Shown here: positions 10,300 through 22,789 of the stretch, in pieces
How positions within the stretch are numbered: position 1 is the first letter of the stretch
How the letters are laid out: every line of letters starts with the position of its first letter
NCBI GenBank assembly: GCA_963513935.1
Contig: OY740767.1
Span: 81,332,060-81,396,059 of the forward strand
Direction of reading: 5' to 3'
DNA: 64,000 nucleotides
Origin: Aphrophora alni
Lineage: Eukaryota > Arthropoda > Insecta > Hemiptera > Aphrophoridae
Notes under the pieces: generated by a model
What the model was told of the DNA's origin: nothing
The model's input: the letters and a program-made list of their open reading frames with translations, nothing else
The model's database searches: none
Translations under genes and position numbers: made by a program

Positions 10300-12790
10300 T
10301 CTCACTTCGCATCTCTAAACTTAAATATAAAGCAACCAAAACTATAGTCACCAAAATGGCAGTTCGGTAATTTTCAATCAGAAAACGTAAATGAACCATG
10401 GATGTCATCTTAGAACAAATATTTACGATTCAATAAGAGGCTAATATTGTCTTGCTGGTGTCAAAATCCGTAATATTTGTATGATTTGCAAAATTATAAA
10501 CAGGTTTGGATCGTTCATTTTTACATTTCACTAATATTTGAACGAAATTGGTATAACTGTTTATGAGAAATTACTGATTTAATTACAGCTCTATGGTTTA
10601 TTTTTTAATTTGTATCGATAGGTCACGAATCGGCATTTTTTAGGATATGGTAACCAAATAGTTATTGTTTGGGCTTTTAGACGCTACACTTGGCAAAATT
10701 GGTCTAACCAATAAGGCTAAATTGATTAAATAATAATTTTATTTTGTTTTTTTTCTTGCGATTGCTATGCTTAAATTATTATTATTATTATTATTATTAT
10801 TTAATTCTCGAGACGTTTGAAATATATGACCATATACAATTTGATTGAAATAGGTCCACGTGTTTGGGTTGTAGAGGACTCACACACGGCAAACGATAGA
10901 CAAACGTCTTCCTGGACTGCAGGTTGAACAAAACGGCTGTACCTACATGGTCTCGACAAGGGTGTTTACCCTTCACATGACAGTATATACTACTCGTGTG
11001 AAATAAATAAATAAAGTTTACACGTACTAAGCATCTGAAGAACTTAACTCTAGCCCACATAATCAAACACTTTGTTAATCAATACAATTATATAAAGCTA
11101 GAAAATATTTTTTTACTTCAAACTCAATATTAAATAACTGATATCCATTTAGTAATAATTACAAACGACAGAAAGCGCTGCAATGCTTTCTATCAACAAT
11201 CAATGCGTCAAACTACAGGAAACTCAATGCTATTACATTATAAAAATAAAGTGACTACCCTTTACCCGCTTGGTATATAAAATATAGTAAAACAAATTTA
11301 TACAATTGCAATATTTTTATTCAGTTAGAAAACGTTTCACTTGTATTTTATACATGAGATTATTATTTTTTTTTTTTTTAATATTTTTTTGATTTTTATA
11401 ATATCAGAAGAAAAAACCACTTACATTCAAAATTTTAAGTGAAGAAGACAAGTTATGTTTGAACCTATGTTTATATCCCGCCTATTTACATAATGATAAC
11501 AAGTAATCGTAAAATGCGGTGCGCTTTAAATTATAATTTTACTTGGGGAGAAAGATACAGTTGCAGCTAGACTAATAAATTAGTACACAAAACCCAAGTG
11601 AAGATCTTTATGAGCCTTCTTGCACGAAGTATCATCTGGTTTTTATAGCTTCACTAAATCTCTTTTAACGAATTTATTTGAGGAAAGATGACGTCAGTAG
11701 AGGGTCAGCTCTTAAATAGTATATTAGTTCTGAGTGTATTGGACTTGCTCTTATGTTTACGGTGTCTATCACCGAATGTGTCATTTGTTAACACGACCAG
11801 CTGAGTGGAGATTAATACGCAAATTAGAAATACGAAACCACACTTTGAAAAGTTAATTTCATGCCGAGACGAAGACTGCTTTAAATTTAAGAAAAAAAAA
11901 TAAACGCAAAATTTGTTTCTAATGTTAGAATTATTATTATCAGTTAATATACTCTATTTTTTAGAAAGCAAACCATTAAAATCGTTTTTATGTGTTAAAG
12001 AGTGGACATAAAACCCCCGAAACATATAAGCACTTTTTAAGACAAAAAACAAATGAACATATAATATGATACTTTGGAATTAGGATGCAGTGAGATTAAA
12101 TATATATAATAATTCATTTCAATTATCACTTAACATCTAAAACTATAATGTATATTTTAAAGCTATACTATTTTTGTTCAAATATAATTGTTTTAATTTC
12201 CCTTTAAAATGGTATAATAGTTTGTAAAAATACAATATATAATAAAGTTCAGTCAAAATTGCTAAAATTTATCTTAAAAAGGAAATAATTAAAATGTGAA
12301 AAGACATAACGATTTAAATCAAATTGTTCAGTCCCTAGTTCTCAGAAGAACAGCTTTTTACAAGGTATGAATGTAACGGTTTAGAAATAGGTTTTTACGA
12401 TTATCTCTTAACAATTTGATTTAGTTGTACGTTTCGATCCAATTTATATTGACCAATTTATTGTGTTTTTATAGTAGTAATTCAGGTACCCTTATGTCAC
12501 ACACAATATTTTTAAGCGCTTTTATTGTAACACCTCGTCAACAAAACGTATCAAAAATTCTAACATCTTTTAACTATAACAATGTAATGGTCATTATTTT
12601 GACTCCTTAATTATATCTATATGATGATAATTTCCGAAATTATGGCCGAAATAATATAAGGGCGGAAAAAACACCCCCCATCCAATCGATATTTTACAAC
12701 AACTTTGTTTTTACCAGCCGTCGGACTGCACCCCAGCACACAGCGAACACATATGATAATAATTGCTAGATGAGACATGCCTCAGTTGTA

Positions 12791-12835
<45 letters not shown>

Positions 12836-14325
12836 AATTCCTTAAAATATGTTCTATTGAAATCTATAGGCTACAACTTTGTCAGTGACGCGTTGTATAT
12901 TTATGAATATATTCCAAAAATCTGGTCTATTTATAGATAATTGTAACGTAAATGTGTGTCACAAAACTAATTTAAAAAGATTTTTAAACATTTATATAAT
13001 ATAAAACCAACAATGAGGTAATTTCAACGCCATGTTAAAAATGCTTTACAACTTGATCAATGTTAATCTCAAGGAAACTACGAGTAATAACAAAATAATG
13101 TATAGAGCATTGTATCACCTATGAAGTTATTGTGAATCAGTTTTGTTTTGTATAAAAACAATATTTTAAGAGAAACCGTTAACAACCATACGTTTCAACC
13201 TGATCACCGATTCTCCTTAGAAAGCGACTCTAGGGAAAAATCAGGAGATCGATTTCTTAAAAAGGAATTATTTTAAAGCATCGTTTTATATTTTCCTAGT
13301 GATTCATGGTTACAATTCGTTTGACAACTTCACAATCCAAAATAATTGTTAATATTTTCAAAATTTAGGCCTTTTTTTAAAACAATTTTTCTCTTTTTTT
13401 TATCTGCTGTTCTGAAACATTCATCAATTATTCTTTAATAGCAGCTTGAATATGTATCCATTTATTTTAAATGAAATGACAGTATTAATCCATAATCCAA
13501 ATAACTCATTTTAGTCATTATATGTGATGTGTAAATAAATAGATATCAGTAAAAATAGACAAATAAACATTTCTGTACAAATTCGTGTCTTAAGTCAAAA
13601 GTTCAGAACATATATAATAACAAGGAGTAAATAAACAGTATCATTAATTTAACTCTTACAAAGTAGACTCAGTGTATAACAGTAGTTATTTTTCATGTAA
13701 CTATTAACATTCTAAAGCATTGAAATAACTCACATTTTCTTACCAGCTATTAAAAGTGTCATAAATAACTTTATTTGATTTCTTCTATAGTAGAGGGTAT
13801 AATAATACTTGGTTTTTCTATAATCCAAGACAATCTTGATGTTTCCTCTTACAATAAATGTTGGTTTCTTATTGTGGATTTCACCAATAAATAAGTGTCC
13901 TTGATGCTAGTTATTGATTTTTTTATTACTTATGATTTGTTATGCTAAAACTAGAAATAACAATATATTTAGTTTTCCGAAAAGCTACAATCTGGTGCAT
14001 AATCGGACGAACAGAACCGACTAAACTTTTTCTGGAAAATGGTAAAAACTAAAATTGTATAGACATCGAAAAAATATCAGTTTATGTCATCAGAAATTCT
14101 TCATTATATTATCTTGTAATCTTCATTGATTTCAAAAAATAAAGTAGCCCTATTTCTTATTATATTACTCAAACGTATTCAGATGAAATCATAATTTTAT
14201 CATTTTACTATAACTAAATTTAGGCATTAGCCTACAACAAATACAATGATAAAAAAATGGGTGTATTCCTTTAAGTTTAAAAAATCATTAAATTGTACAA
14301 TTTAATAGATATTCCATCTTCTTGC

Positions 14326-14328
<3 letters not shown>
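10300..14328. other. AT-rich non-coding DNA with simple repeats
   Basis: An (ATT)n run lies at 10774-10800 and a 42-A tract at 12793-12834. The 89-codon minus frame at 10797-11066 and the 61-codon frame at 12425-12610 have no recognisable similarity. The 150 bases before the poly-A (12640-12790) are less AT-rich than their surroundings and might be a short retroposed sequence with its tail. Confidence 0.45.
12640..12834 (+). mobile_element. Possible poly-A-tailed retroposed insert
   Basis: A compositionally distinct segment with several C-rich words ends in an uninterrupted run of 42 A (12793-12834). That fits retroposition in the + orientation. No tRNA head, coding domain or target-site duplication was found, so a plain poly-A microsatellite remains possible. 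Confidence 0.3.

Positions 14329-14393
<65 letters not shown>
14329..14393. repeat. (AT)n microsatellite
   Basis: About 65 bases of uninterrupted AT dinucleotides, immediately beside the hammerhead-like core at 14432-14462. Confidence 0.95.
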
Positions 14394-14394
<1 letters not shown>

Positions 14395-14431
14395 CATCTT
14401 TAGACACACTTTTTGTAGATATCTCTATATA

Positions 14432-14462
14432 TTTCGCTGCATAAATGGGACAGCATCATCAG
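14432..14462 (-). ncRNA. Hammerhead-like core beside a (TA)n array
   Basis: On the minus strand CTGATGA (14462-14456) is followed by GCTG (14454-14451), a loop, CAGC (14439-14436) and GAAA (14435-14432). This gives the CUGANGA-stem II-GAAA order with a perfect 4-bp stem II. The following TATATA could give only a minimal stem III, and stem I pairing is poor. It is probably a remnant of a retroelement end. Sequence similarity to an element has not been shown. Confidence 0.4.
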
Positions 14463-17229
14463 GGTGTAAAGCCTACCTTGTTATTATCAACATAATTGGT
14501 GTGTCACAATTATTATATTTATTACATAAATTACTATAATAACAATTAAAAACGAAATATAAACGTCATAAACAACATTTTATGTAAACTGTAGGTTGCT
14601 ATCATACTTTGTCAAAGTTTTGACATGAGATGAGCTGAAATTACTTTGCTCAAAGGGGTAACTTTTTTGTCATCTGTCAATATGGTATATGTTAAATCAT
14701 ATTCAACAATAATTTCCTCATTTATAGTTTGTTAATATTAACATTGTTTTAAAATTGTATGCAGATATTCACAAGTATGGGTAATTACAACCGTTTTAAA
14801 ATATACATTTTGAAGATATGTAGAAAGATTGTAATAAATATAGAAAATCATCTTAATAGTAACATGATGAGACAGCGTGAGTTAGCCCGCATACAGACAC
14901 TTGAAGTTGACTAATATAAACAATTTATGACATTGTATGTTAATTGATGATTCAATCTTTCTCCTCAAAATATTTTCCATGAAGAACTACACTGTGAGTG
15001 TTCAATAGGTGGACGTCAGTAAATGTGAGTTAGTGAGTACCAGTAAATGTTTACTGCAAGATTGTCAGTGTGTTTTATGAAGAACTGTCATAGTCTACTG
15101 AGTGTGTATGTCAGTGAAGGTTAACCTAGTTTTATAAAAATATATTTACTAATTTATTGTTTACCTAAACTATGATTAATGTAAACATCTTTTATAATAT
15201 ATATACATATTCGATAGAGCTAGCAATGCAGTACAAAGAAACAGTGCTTTGTTAAAAATTCAGTTATTTTTTATATTCACACCAAGCTGGAAATACTACA
15301 ACAAAATTAACTTTTATTCGATGAGGTTTGTTTTAAAAACAAGATCAACATATTGTATTTTACAATAATTTCAAAATGTACTATACATTTATTACAAATG
15401 CATACAAAATTCAATAAGACAATAATCAGATCTCTTACACACATTTTTATATGTCTGCTTTAAGGAAATTTGTAACAAATATTATAAGCGATAAAGTTTT
15501 TATCGACACTTTTCTAATTTAAAGACATATTGGAAAAGTTGTGTGTTATTTATATATCACCAAAGCAAAAACAAATAAAATAAAAAATACTTATATTTGA
15601 AAAACTTGGTGTTTTTTTCTCAAAGGTCTTAGAGCTTACATTGTACATTTTAAAAGACGAAATAGATGTAATAGTTCTACTTAAAATATTTGAGTCTTTA
15701 TTAGTCTTATATATATCATAATATATCATAATATATATTTGTAAGATTAATAAATATTCGCTCTAGCTTCTAAATGTAATTATTTGGCAAAGACACATTT
15801 AAGAAGCAAAATTTAATTATTCAAGATGCTGAGAAAGCGTAAAGTTGAATTGCCGAGCAATCAAGTTGTAGTAAAGCATCGTAACTGAAGAACAATTATA
15901 GGAATTATAAAACTTCCACCATCTTTGGACAGATACAATGGGTTAGGTTTGATTTAATTCTATACAAACTTGCACTATTTTAAATAACAATTAATTAAAA
16001 AATTAGTTTCATGTTTATCAGTGTAAGTTATTCTGAATTAAATATTCAACATATTTTACCTACGATAACTATTGTAGGAGCTAATTACGTAATTTAAAAC
16101 GATTATTTAAATTTGAATCTTTATAGGGTGTCATTTATTGTTACTAAAATAATAAACGAAACGAAATAAATTAAAAATCTCGAGGAAATATAATATTACG
16201 TTGTTTCATTGAAATATATGCAAACTTGAAAGTCTGCAATTATTTTATATGTCTGCGTTTCTTTATTCCATAATTAAAAAAAAAATAAAAAATAAAAATA
16301 AAAAGATAAAGAAAAATGCAGTTACATTTATTTTTTTTATGTTTGGGGATGCTATATTCACTTAAAATTATTTAAATAATAGAATATCATTTAATCCAAA
16401 ATTATATCTATGTTTAACGTACATTCATGTAAAATTTGTATGAGTTTCATTCATAATTTGAAGGAATGATGAGTGGTCCGGTTGATGTAAGCATGCGATT
16501 ATATAGCTGCAATTAAAACTGTATTCCGTTTCACGTTGACAAATAAATTATATGATAGTTTCAGCATTGCAAACATAACTTGAAAATATAAAGTCGAAGA
16601 ACAAACCTACAATCACTAATAAATTATAAAGTTACCAGATTATATCAATTTAGTTCTTTGTTGTTTAGGTATTTCTCATTCAGAATAAGTATAGCTTAAT
16701 ATCTTTTGTGTAACTATAGTGTTAGTTTTAGGCTCGTAATATCGTAGTCTAGTACTGAAAACACACTGTCAACTAAAAGTGATACTAGGTATAGGGAGGG
16801 ACGTTCTGGTAATATACTTTTCCCCGTGAGTTTACACAACTACTCAGTTTTCATTACCTAACATCCATAAATTAAAGACTTTAAAAAAATGTGCATTTCG
16901 AAATATTGTATTGTTATTTTTTGTGGGGACAACAATAAACAAGAAATAAAAACTTCAGAAAGTAATACATAAAATGTACACAGTTAATTTTTTTTTAAGT
17001 CCTCTGCATGCAATCATTTCAAAGATAGAAAAAATTAGTGCAATTTTATTTGTGTGTACAAAATGTTAATGATTACTCAAAAATATAATATAAAAGAAAG
17101 GTATATTTTTATATTAAATGAGTTCATTTTAAAAGTAGCCTGCTTTTAATGATTTATAAATACATTACGTTATTATCTAAATGCAATGTGGCTTATTATT
17201 TACCTTGAAAGTCACAATCTAATATATTC
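14463..17229. other. AT-rich non-coding DNA, little structure
   Basis: A-rich low-complexity DNA lies at 16275-16316. A short run of ATATATCATA units occurs at about 15708-15738. A segment near 15000-15060 has loosely repeated GTCAGTAAATGT-like words. No coding or RNA gene was recognised. Confidence 0.45.
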
Positions 17230-17905
17230 TAGTTATATTGTCGAAATTAGAATGAAGAAGTTGAGAAACCCCAAAGAGATATCATAAAATAAATAAAATC
17301 CACAAAAACCATTTAATCTTTTTAAATCAATTCTAGAATATAATAAAATATTAAAAAAAAAAAAATACATATTTTAATAATTACACAATAAAAATATTAC
17401 ACATAAAGTAATTAAACAAATGTTAACCAACTATATTGAGTTTCTCAATTCACGTTACGTAAAATATATCTCAGTGATTTAGGATAATATTTATTTTTAT
17501 TTTTATTTTTAGAAATGTCCATGTACATTAACAGGAAATGGTCGTAGTTATTCAAACTAAAGCAGTCAACTGATTACGTCTACTAGTTGCCCTCTGAAAA
17601 TATAATAATGTTAGTGGTAAATTGAATGTATTGAATTAAATATAACATATTTTTTAATTTATATATTTTCCTTAAATATCAAATATTTTTTATTACTATT
17701 ATGGTTGTTGTAAATATTTAACTGTAACGAAAAAAAGTGATTTAATAAATCTATTGAGACACCAAGAATAAGAAATATTAACAATTCCTATAGTTTAAAT
17801 CTTCATACAATTTTTGTGTTGGTACACATTCAAACATAATGAACTGGAAGGTAGTATAAACATTACGAGTTTATCAATGTTATTTTAAAGTTAGTCCTGA
17901 TGATG
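17230..17905 (+). repeat. Paralogous block D, inverted copy at 44.28-44.96 kb
   Basis: This segment matches the reverse complement of about 44275-44960 over some 650 bases. Shared words in order include GATATCAT-AAATAAATAAA, CTGAGATATATTTTA-like, AAATGTCCATG, ACAGGAA, ACTAAAGCAGTCA, CCACTA-type words and GGCACCAAGAATAAGAAATATT-like stretches. It ends near GTTAGTCCTGATGATGCC. Divergence is perhaps 20-25% with indels. No coding frame is shared, so this is an old interspersed repeat or duplicated non-coding segment. Confidence 0.75.
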
Positions 17906-19943
17906 CCTGGGATGGTTCGACGTGGCCTACTCAATCAGTAAACCAGATTGGATATCTCGTTCATTAGTGTTCACTTCGTGCTTAGAGTGTCTGTTATCCC
18001 TTCCATCTTGTTAGAAACGTTTTACTTTCCCGTCTCTGTAAGAACACAAGAGTGAATCCCTGAAACTTAAAATAAGAACGTGTCTTTGTAATTGGAACCA
18101 AACATTTTACTATCATACAATTTAGCTTTTATTCCGCTTTAAAACAACATAAGAAATCACTGTACTCTTAACGTTAACACAGTTATACATTTTCCATACT
18201 TGTATAATTTTAATCTGAACAAACTAAATAATTAATTCTATAAAATATAAACAGTTGTCAAACAATTCAAGTTAAATGGAGGATGTTCTGAGTCATTTCT
18301 GTGTTACTACCGAGTTTGTTCAAAAATATTCGATACAAAATCAGTGGTGATATTATACTTGATTTTTCTCATTACACGGTAAATCACTCACACAATTGTT
18401 GATCCTATAACCATAGCTCATACTCAACCAATAGAGTCTTTGTGGGTGTCGGCCAAAAGAGCCAATAGGAAAGAATGCGGTAAGAGCAGGGACTTGCTTA
18501 ACTCTTACTTGTGTGAGTTCCCTTGGCGGAAACGATATGAAGGCATCGATCTTTATCAACAAATCATAAAAGATATTAAGGTCTTTTGGCCACCTAAAGT
18601 GTAAAGTATATATCAATTCTAGTGTTGACATTCAGTTAGGTTATTGTTTTGTATTTGTTTAATCATTGTTGTATTATTATTGGGGTTTTTAGTGTCATAT
18701 AAATAAAAACTTTTGTGTGGACTCAATTTAACCATTTCAGGTAAGATGGATTTTAAAACAATCATCAAAACTAATAGTTTGGCTAGGTAGTTATATACTG
18801 GTACACCTAAATGACAGCAACAAGATTGTGTGGAACATTACGTTTTAATGTTGTTAAAGAAATGCGTTCCTGTAACAAAACGCTGTCGTATAGCGAACAG
18901 GCCCGATATTCCAGTAGGCTAAACATTTACGGGTTATATTACCAACAATCAATCAAGTATTGACTTTATATCTCTAGGTATTAACCAATATCGAAATAAC
19001 TATTATATATTATATTTATATGCAATCACATTTGGGCGAAATGTGGTCTAAACTAATGTAACTAATACACAAGTATAAAGAAGAAAGTTCCCCCCCCCCA
19101 AACATAAATCAACGAACAATTACTTCCATTATATTGCCTGTACATCACACGTAAAAACTAAATAATATTTTAATTGATATAATTTTTGCTTAAAAGTTAT
19201 AAACTGTTATATGTAAGGAAGGATACGAAAGAGTGTTTTACAGAGATTTCTAAAGAATTGATACGAATTGTGTAAAATCAATTAATATTATTTCTACTTA
19301 GAAATATCACGAATAAAACTTAAGAGTAAAAACATTACTAATAATATTTTTACCAGTAAATGGTAGATATGTGCCAGTCGTTATATTATATCTATAACCG
19401 GAATTATTGAATTTAAGACATATATACACAATTTTCTTAAGTCCCTTCCTATCTAGTATCAAATCTGCGAATTGTGTATTTCATCGCCAACTTTGTTGTT
19501 GTAACCAACATGGACAAAAAGTTGAAAACATACTCTCGTTTACACTCTAGTTATAAAATGAAAAGTCTATTCAAGCCATTTGTTTTGTTGATCTATTGCC
19601 ACCAACTTGTAACACTTTCTTTTTTCAACGTTCAACACACAATTCGGTCCTAACTTTGTTTTATAAAACATATGTTATTGTATAGAATTCGAAGAAGGAC
19701 ATTATTTGACAGTGTACGGGACAAATTTGATTCAATTTATAACACGACAAAGTGAAGTAATAATTTTATTTTTTATTACAATAGGTAAAAACCACGAAAA
19801 TCAAAAAAAAATTTCAATGGTATTAAACTTTATTCAATAACAAAACTAATTTAGTTATTTTTGTTTCATCAAAAAGCCCAACAATAGGTTAAATTCGTAT
19901 ACGTTAAAATAAATGTCAGCCACAATTTAATAATAACTTGAGA
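17906..19943. other. AT-rich non-coding DNA
   Basis: The 92-codon minus frame at 18353-18631 lies in slightly less AT-rich sequence but shows no domain. A run of 10 C lies at 19090-19099. The segment 17965-18045 resembles 1715-1805. A degraded CTGATGA...TTCGACG string at 17893-17920 recalls the hammerhead-like ends but lacks GAAA. Confidence 0.45.
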
Positions 19944-20391
19944 ATAAAATTAAAACAACAATTTTTTTAGTATCAACCACAATGTTTTAATAGAAACTTG
20001 CCGACCATGGTTTCGCTAGTTAAAGCATTGTCAAGGACTTATACAAGAATGAAAAAATAAGGTTCAGTACACAATATATATACACATTATAACAATAGCT
20101 GGGTTTTCCCTTATAACCTAGATGAGAAAGGTAGAGGAAGGGTGTGGAGAGGAGGGTCAATGACTTGACTTGGTTAATGGTTTCAAAAGTGGGGAATTAC
20201 TTAAATCTAATTGTTCATTTAAAACTAACACATTTTTATTTTTAACTAATCTATTAATTTCTAAATTTTCCAGAAGGTTTAATTTTTTAGATTTATTAGC
20301 TATGTGTAAAATATCAAAATTAATACATGGTCGGCAAGTTTCTATTAAAACATTGTGGTTGATACTAAAAAATTTGTTGTTTTAATTTTAT
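19944..20391. mobile_element. 448-bp element with 66-bp terminal inverted repeats
   Basis: The left terminus 19944-20009 and right terminus 20326-20391 are reverse complements over 66 bases with one or two differences. Both contain ACCACAATGTTTTAATAG and GCCGACCATG, seen as the complement on the right. The interior is about 316 bases and has only chance frames. The 71-codon frame at 20170-20385 runs into the right repeat. This looks like a non-autonomous DNA transposon (MITE-like). I could not see a target-site duplication. Part of the right terminus is related to 54733-54860. Confidence 0.72.
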
Positions 20392-20450
20392 TTAAAATGG
20401 AATACCACCAAGTACCTACGGTCTCTAGCATAAATAGTTTAATAACTTGA
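20326..20450. repeat. Copy of an interspersed repeat (CATGGTCGGCAAG ... CCAAGTACC)
   Basis: CATGGTCGGCAAG is followed about 90 bases later by an ACCAAGTACC word and an AGTATAAAT-like word. The same order and spacing occur at 54733-54860. A partial third copy with GGAATTTTACCAAGTACCG is at 57650-57720. The family is unnamed here and non-coding. Confidence 0.55.
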
Positions 20451-20659
20451 GAGGTTGATTGTAATATTTATTAATTCTACAAAATATATAAAAGTATTAA
20501 ATGAAGTTAGAAATAGAACATGTAAATAACTAATATTTGAGAATAACTAATATTCTTCTAACATTCGAGAAGAAGCTATCAAAATATTCATATTTTATGG
20601 AAACACGTTAGTTGGTTTTGCTAACAATTATTTAAAATTGGTGTATGATTTTGGTTTCG

Positions 20660-21400
20660 TATTTATATGATCTACCTATAAATAGGGTTACGTATTTTGT
20701 TTGCGTTAAGGATAAAGCCGTGTTCTTTAAAAACTATGTTAAATATTCCCATCATACTCTTCTACTACTCACGAATTCTCCTAAAATAAATTGAGCTGTT
20801 CATTCCTCAAATTATTGTATTGTGTAACAGTTGACTCCTCTATCATCTGGACTTTCGACAGAACATATAATATACCTAAGCCTAATCTAGTACTATTCTA
20901 AAAAAACAATGCATTATGCCAAAATAAAATGTTATAATACTTCAAATTTTTAGTTTCAAATGATAATATTTTGAAACTAAGACCTTCCAACTTTAATATT
21001 AATTTGGTTGTCCCAAATTTATAAAATGAAGTTATTGTCATGTTTTATGAACTACGATATTCTTAATAACCTAGGACGTTTATAGTGGTCACTAGGACTG
21101 CAGGATGTATGGATTCATTCAATATTAAATTGTTTTCTATATATGTATACACTCCCGTACAAACTTTCTTTAAAATAATAAATAGAGGACATTATTTCGA
21201 GGACATTATTGAAAAAGATGATCTTATCAAAAACCACAATTAAATAAAAACGTCCACTCCATTATAAAATAAAAACAATATTACTATGTACACGAAAAAC
21301 CGAAATAAGAATACCCAAAACAAGATTCGAAAATATCTAGACTTTGTCTTAGTCCGTGAAGTTCATAACTTACTGTGATCGTCGATATATAGGACTATAT
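20660..21400 (+). repeat. Paralogous block A, direct copy at 45.71-46.36 kb
   Basis: It matches 45710-46360 in the same orientation. Shared words in order include GATCTA, CTCCTAAAATAAATTGAGCTG against CCCTTAAAATAAATTGAGCTG, TCTATCATCTGGAC, GAAAAAGATGATCTT, AAAACCACAATT, ACTCCAT and TTAGTCCGT. The copies are roughly 75-80% identical by eye, with indels. No shared open frame exists. Confidence 0.78.
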
Positions 21401-21424
21401 CGTTCATATACGAGGACTCGTATA
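21383..21424. repeat. Two adjacent perfect short palindromes
   Basis: CGATATA-6 bases-TATATCG (21383-21402) is followed after 4 bases by TATACGAG-GA-CTCGTATA (21407-21424). The diverged copy of this region near 46.36 kb does not keep them. Confidence 0.8.
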
Positions 21425-21719
21425 GGAGTGACTATAGTATATAACTTGTACTTAAATGTCTCTTTATTCGGTACGTTAATATTAATTTACTTTGTTCAGT
21501 TATTTTTTTGTTGGTTTTTAGATTAATTGATTTTTGGAGTTATATTCTGAATAGTTGTTTTTTGTTTTGTATTTCATTTACTTGTATTGACTGACTTTTG
21601 AACAGTTTTTGTTGATTTATTTGTTGTATTGTTTCTGTAATAATAAAAAGTGACTATGGCTATAGAATTATATTTTTCTACAGTCATAAAAATAAATAAA
21701 TATTTCAGAAGGCATTTAA
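21401..21719. other. AT-rich spacer between block A and the pseudogene
   Basis: Thymine-rich sequence on the + strand with no feature beyond the perfect palindromes at 21383-21424, which overlap its left edge. It may hold the 3' flank of the element that carried the pseudogene, but no terminal repeat was found. Confidence 0.35.
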
Positions 21720-22553
21720 TTAATTCACATATCAGGCTTTTTGCACACCACTTATGTTTTGTACCATCCAGAATGTGTCAGCTGCAGCCTTGTATCTGGA
21801 AAAAAGTTTTTTTTTATAGGATTAAGCATCCCGTAAAAAAAAAAAATAAAAAAAAACACCATCTTCGGATATGTATATTCCTTATAAAAAGATGAGGGTG
21901 GTAGTTCTGATATGTGTTTCTGCTTATGTATTGAAGAACGAAGTTCATCATATATCTTAACCTTTGATGATGGCTATAAATCTTGAATAAGGCATTCCTC
22001 TGCTTTGTCAAGTTTTTTTTCATACAGAGTAATATCTTTTGCAAATCAAAGAATTAAAGTTTCTGGTTTTGTTCCAATTTTACTTGTAACATCATAACCT
22101 GTAACTATGTGGGCTTAAATTAAAGTTTTGCAAAGTGCAGCTCCCAATTAAATCAAAAGTGTGTATAGAGGCATATAGCCCATTTTATCACCTACTCCCA
22201 CTTTAATCCACAATTCTTTCAATCCGTTATTGAATAGTTCAAACAATATATCGAAGGATGAGAAAAACGACATAAATATCATTTGATAGCACTATAAGGC
22301 ATTTTATGTTAAACTGGACAGCATGGAACAGATGGATTATAATTCTGTTATCTGCGTTTTCAACAAAGGTTCGTAGGTCAGAGCAAGTTTGAAATTCTTT
22401 GTTTAAGCACCCCACCTGTCATTGTCTCCTGTGAATCCTGTGTTGGTTCCACTTAGCAATGTAGTCAAGTTAGTCATTTTGCCTTTTTAATGAAACTAGT
22501 AGTATCAGCCAATAGGACCATCTTTTTGTTTTTACTTGAAGACCAGAATCTGT

Positions 22554-22781
22554 TTATATGAATAGAGATATAAGAGTTTCCTCTTTGATTTTTATTAGTT
22601 CGATTGTATCAGCATATCTTTGTCTCTCTCTATCACCTTCTTTATATGACTGCTCAATGTAGCTGTCAAACATAAATCGTATTACCTCTCGTCCCTCTAG
22701 TGGCATGATAGAAAGCGTAAGGTCGTCGCGATCGATGGAAAGGAGGACGCGGTGCAACCACGCGAGATTGCCACTAAACAA
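22554..22781 (-). pseudogene. Longest intact stretch of the 21.7-27.8 kb pseudogene
   Basis: A 75-codon open frame contains WLHRVLL, then PLEGREVIRFMFDSY, then KEGDRERQRYAD. It fits the part of the family where a 'FD-x-Y...S-K...R-x-R' stretch precedes the C-terminal nuclease-like region. It lies in less AT-rich DNA (22681-22775), unlike its surroundings. The apparent start is TTG, an artefact of the fragment. It is part of the larger pseudogene and not a separate gene. Confidence 0.65.
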
Positions 22782-22789
22782 TTAATTGA

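Noticed and set aside
17893..17920. Functional hammerhead at the end of block D
   Set aside because: CTGATGA is present, but GAAA is replaced by GACG and no stem I is evident. I kept it only as a hint of origin.
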